Assembly (NCBI RefSeq): GCF_026250525.1
Contig: NZ_CP111045.1
Coordinates: 434,001 to 498,000, forward strand
DNA from: Chondrinema litorale
Lineage (GTDB): Bacteria; Bacteroidota; Bacteroidia; Cytophagales; Flammeovirgaceae
Direction: 5' to 3'
DNA length: 64,000 nt
Made by a program: the position numbers and the translations under genes. Shown piece by piece: positions 63,162-64,000 of the stretch (positions are counted from its first letter, which is position 1; the number at the start of each line of letters is the position of its first letter). Below the pieces are notes generated by a model, which was given only the letters and a program-made list of their open reading frames with translations, was not told the origin of the DNA and did not search any database.

Positions 63162-64000
63162 ATGAATAACTTTCTTGAAAAATGGGGAGAAGCAGCTTAT
63201 ACTTCCACAGGTTTCTTCTGGATGGCGTTATGGGCATTTATACTCGGTTACATTGTAAGTTCTGCTATTCAAATTTTTGTTACCGAAAAACGAATGCAAA
63301 AAGCAATGGGCGACAAAAGCATTAAAAGTATTGGGTTAAGTTCTTTTTTTGGGTTTATAAGTAGCTCTTGTAGTTTTTCAGCTTTAGCTACTACAAAATC
63401 ATTGTTTCAAAAGGGCGCTAGTTTTATTGCATCTATTGCTTTTTTATTAGCATCTACCAATCTGGTAATTGAGTTAGGGATTATTATTTCAATCTTTTTA
63501 GGTTGGCAATTTGTAGTTGGTGAATACCTTGGTGGTGTCTTACTCATATTTTTTAGTTGGTTGCTCATCTACTTAATAAAGCCTAAAAAACTCATAGAAA
63601 ATGCCCGAAATAGACTTGAAGATACTAAAGATGAAATGGAAAACGATGCATCAATAAAAGAAAAAATTAAGTCGACCGAAAACTGGATAAAAGTAGGGAA
63701 ACAATTTGGTATGGAATGGAAAATGGTTTGGAAAGATGTAACTCTAGGATTTACCATTGCAGGTATTGTGGCTGCTTTTGTTCCTGATTCTTTCTTTCAA
63801 ACTCTCTTTATAAATACTGGAGAAAATACAGATTCATTCAGTTTTTTCACTTTACTAGAACATGTAATTGTTGGACCTATAGCCGCTTTTATCACCTTTA
63901 TTGGTTCTATGGGAAATATACCTTTAGCAGCTTTGCTTTTGGGTAAAGGAGTTAGTTTTGCTGGTGTATTGGCATTTATCTTTAGCGATTTGGTGGTTTT
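63162..64000 (+). CDS. Permease (DUF318/PF03773 type), 3' truncated
   Basis: An open frame runs from ATG 63162 to the window end, at least 279 residues. It starts MNNFLEKWGEAAYTSTGFFW and contains several membrane helices. SSCSFSALATTKSLFQKGAS near 67-86 is the conserved motif of the DUF318 permease family, followed by LLASTNLVIELGI. A polar loop (about 148-190) leads to a second half with WKDVTLGFTIAGIVAAFVPDSFF and GPIAAFITFIGSMGNIPLAALL. Relatives include arsenic-linked and other uncharacterised permeases. The frame is cut by the window edge; the end is not visible. Confidence 0.88.
   Translation, partial: MNNFLEKWGEAAYTSTGFFWMALWAFILGYIVSSAIQIFVTEKRMQKAMGDKSIKSIGLSSFFGFISSSCSFSALATTKSLFQKGASFIASIAFLLASTNLVIELGIIISIFLGWQFVVGEYLGGVLLIFFSWLLIYLIKPKKLIENARNRLEDTKDEMENDASIKEKIKSTENWIKVGKQFGMEWKMVWKDVTLGFTIAGIVAAFVPDSFFQTLFINTGENTDSFSFFTLLEHVIVGPIAAFITFIGSMGNIPLAALLLGKGVSFAGVLAFIFSDLVV

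Noticed and set aside
1..64000. Mobile elements, CRISPR arrays or prophage
   Set aside because: No transposase, integrase, phage structural gene or regularly spaced repeat was found on either strand.

Overview
The window reads as a chromosomal segment of a low-GC (about one third G+C, judged by eye) Bacteroidota, most likely a Cytophagales-type bacterium. The evidence is a SusC/SusD pair, two secreted proteins with type IX secretion (T9SS) C-terminal tails, carboxypeptidase-regulatory-domain TonB receptors, DUF4861 and DUF4386 proteins, many AraC-type regulators and almost no Shine-Dalgarno sequences. I see no rRNA, tRNA, CRISPR array, insertion sequence or prophage.

Layout. 0.1-7.9 kb (minus): a tight operon of a DUF2201-type metallopeptidase-like/VWA protein, a MoxR-type AAA+ ATPase, two paralogous leucine-rich-repeat proteins that each carry a BRCT-like segment, and a small membrane protein; this is my best candidate for a poorly described system. 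8.3-14.7 kb (plus): a SpoIIAA/STAS-like protein, a methyltransferase, a UbiC-type chorismate lyase, a lipoprotein alpha/beta hydrolase, an AraC regulator, a second methyltransferase, an App1-type phosphatase and a Crp/Fnr regulator. 14.7-21.4 kb: DUF4386 membrane protein, an HxlR regulator head to head with a DoxX protein, a DUF4861 lipoprotein, a T9SS surface protein and two more STAS-like proteins. 21.4-32.1 kb (minus): two adjacent redox operons, MFS-Gfo/Idh-MBL-aldo/keto reductase and PRISE reductase-TIM barrel-MRJP-luciferase-like monooxygenase-cupin, followed by a separate Bcr/CflA exporter.

32.6-37.0 kb (plus): an AraC regulator, a membrane-anchored LytTR-like protein and a T9SS-exported multidomain esterase. 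37.0-43.3 kb: a methyltransferase, then an orphan SusC/SusD pair divergent from a DeoR regulator, with a symmetric cluster of GCAATA half-sites between them. 43.3-46.4 kb: an operon in which two STAS-like proteins flank a short-chain dehydrogenase lacking the YxxxK motif, then a small membrane protein and a PRC-barrel protein. 46.5-54.2 kb (minus): an apparent iron-uptake operon (imelysin, di-heme oxidoreductase, second imelysin, HTTM membrane protein, TonB receptor) with stop/start overlaps.

54.4-61.8 kb (minus): DinB-like protein, then a complete catechol branch of the beta-ketoadipate pathway in one operon (catB, catC, catA, pcaD, a fused pcaIJ, pcaF), preceded by an AraC/PobR-like regulator. 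Together these enzymes take catechol to succinyl-CoA and acetyl-CoA; no gene that makes catechol lies in the window. 62.0-64.0 kb (plus): an exported TIM-barrel epimerase-like protein and a permease cut by the window edge. Five divergent STAS-like paralogues scattered over 37 kb are a notable feature.
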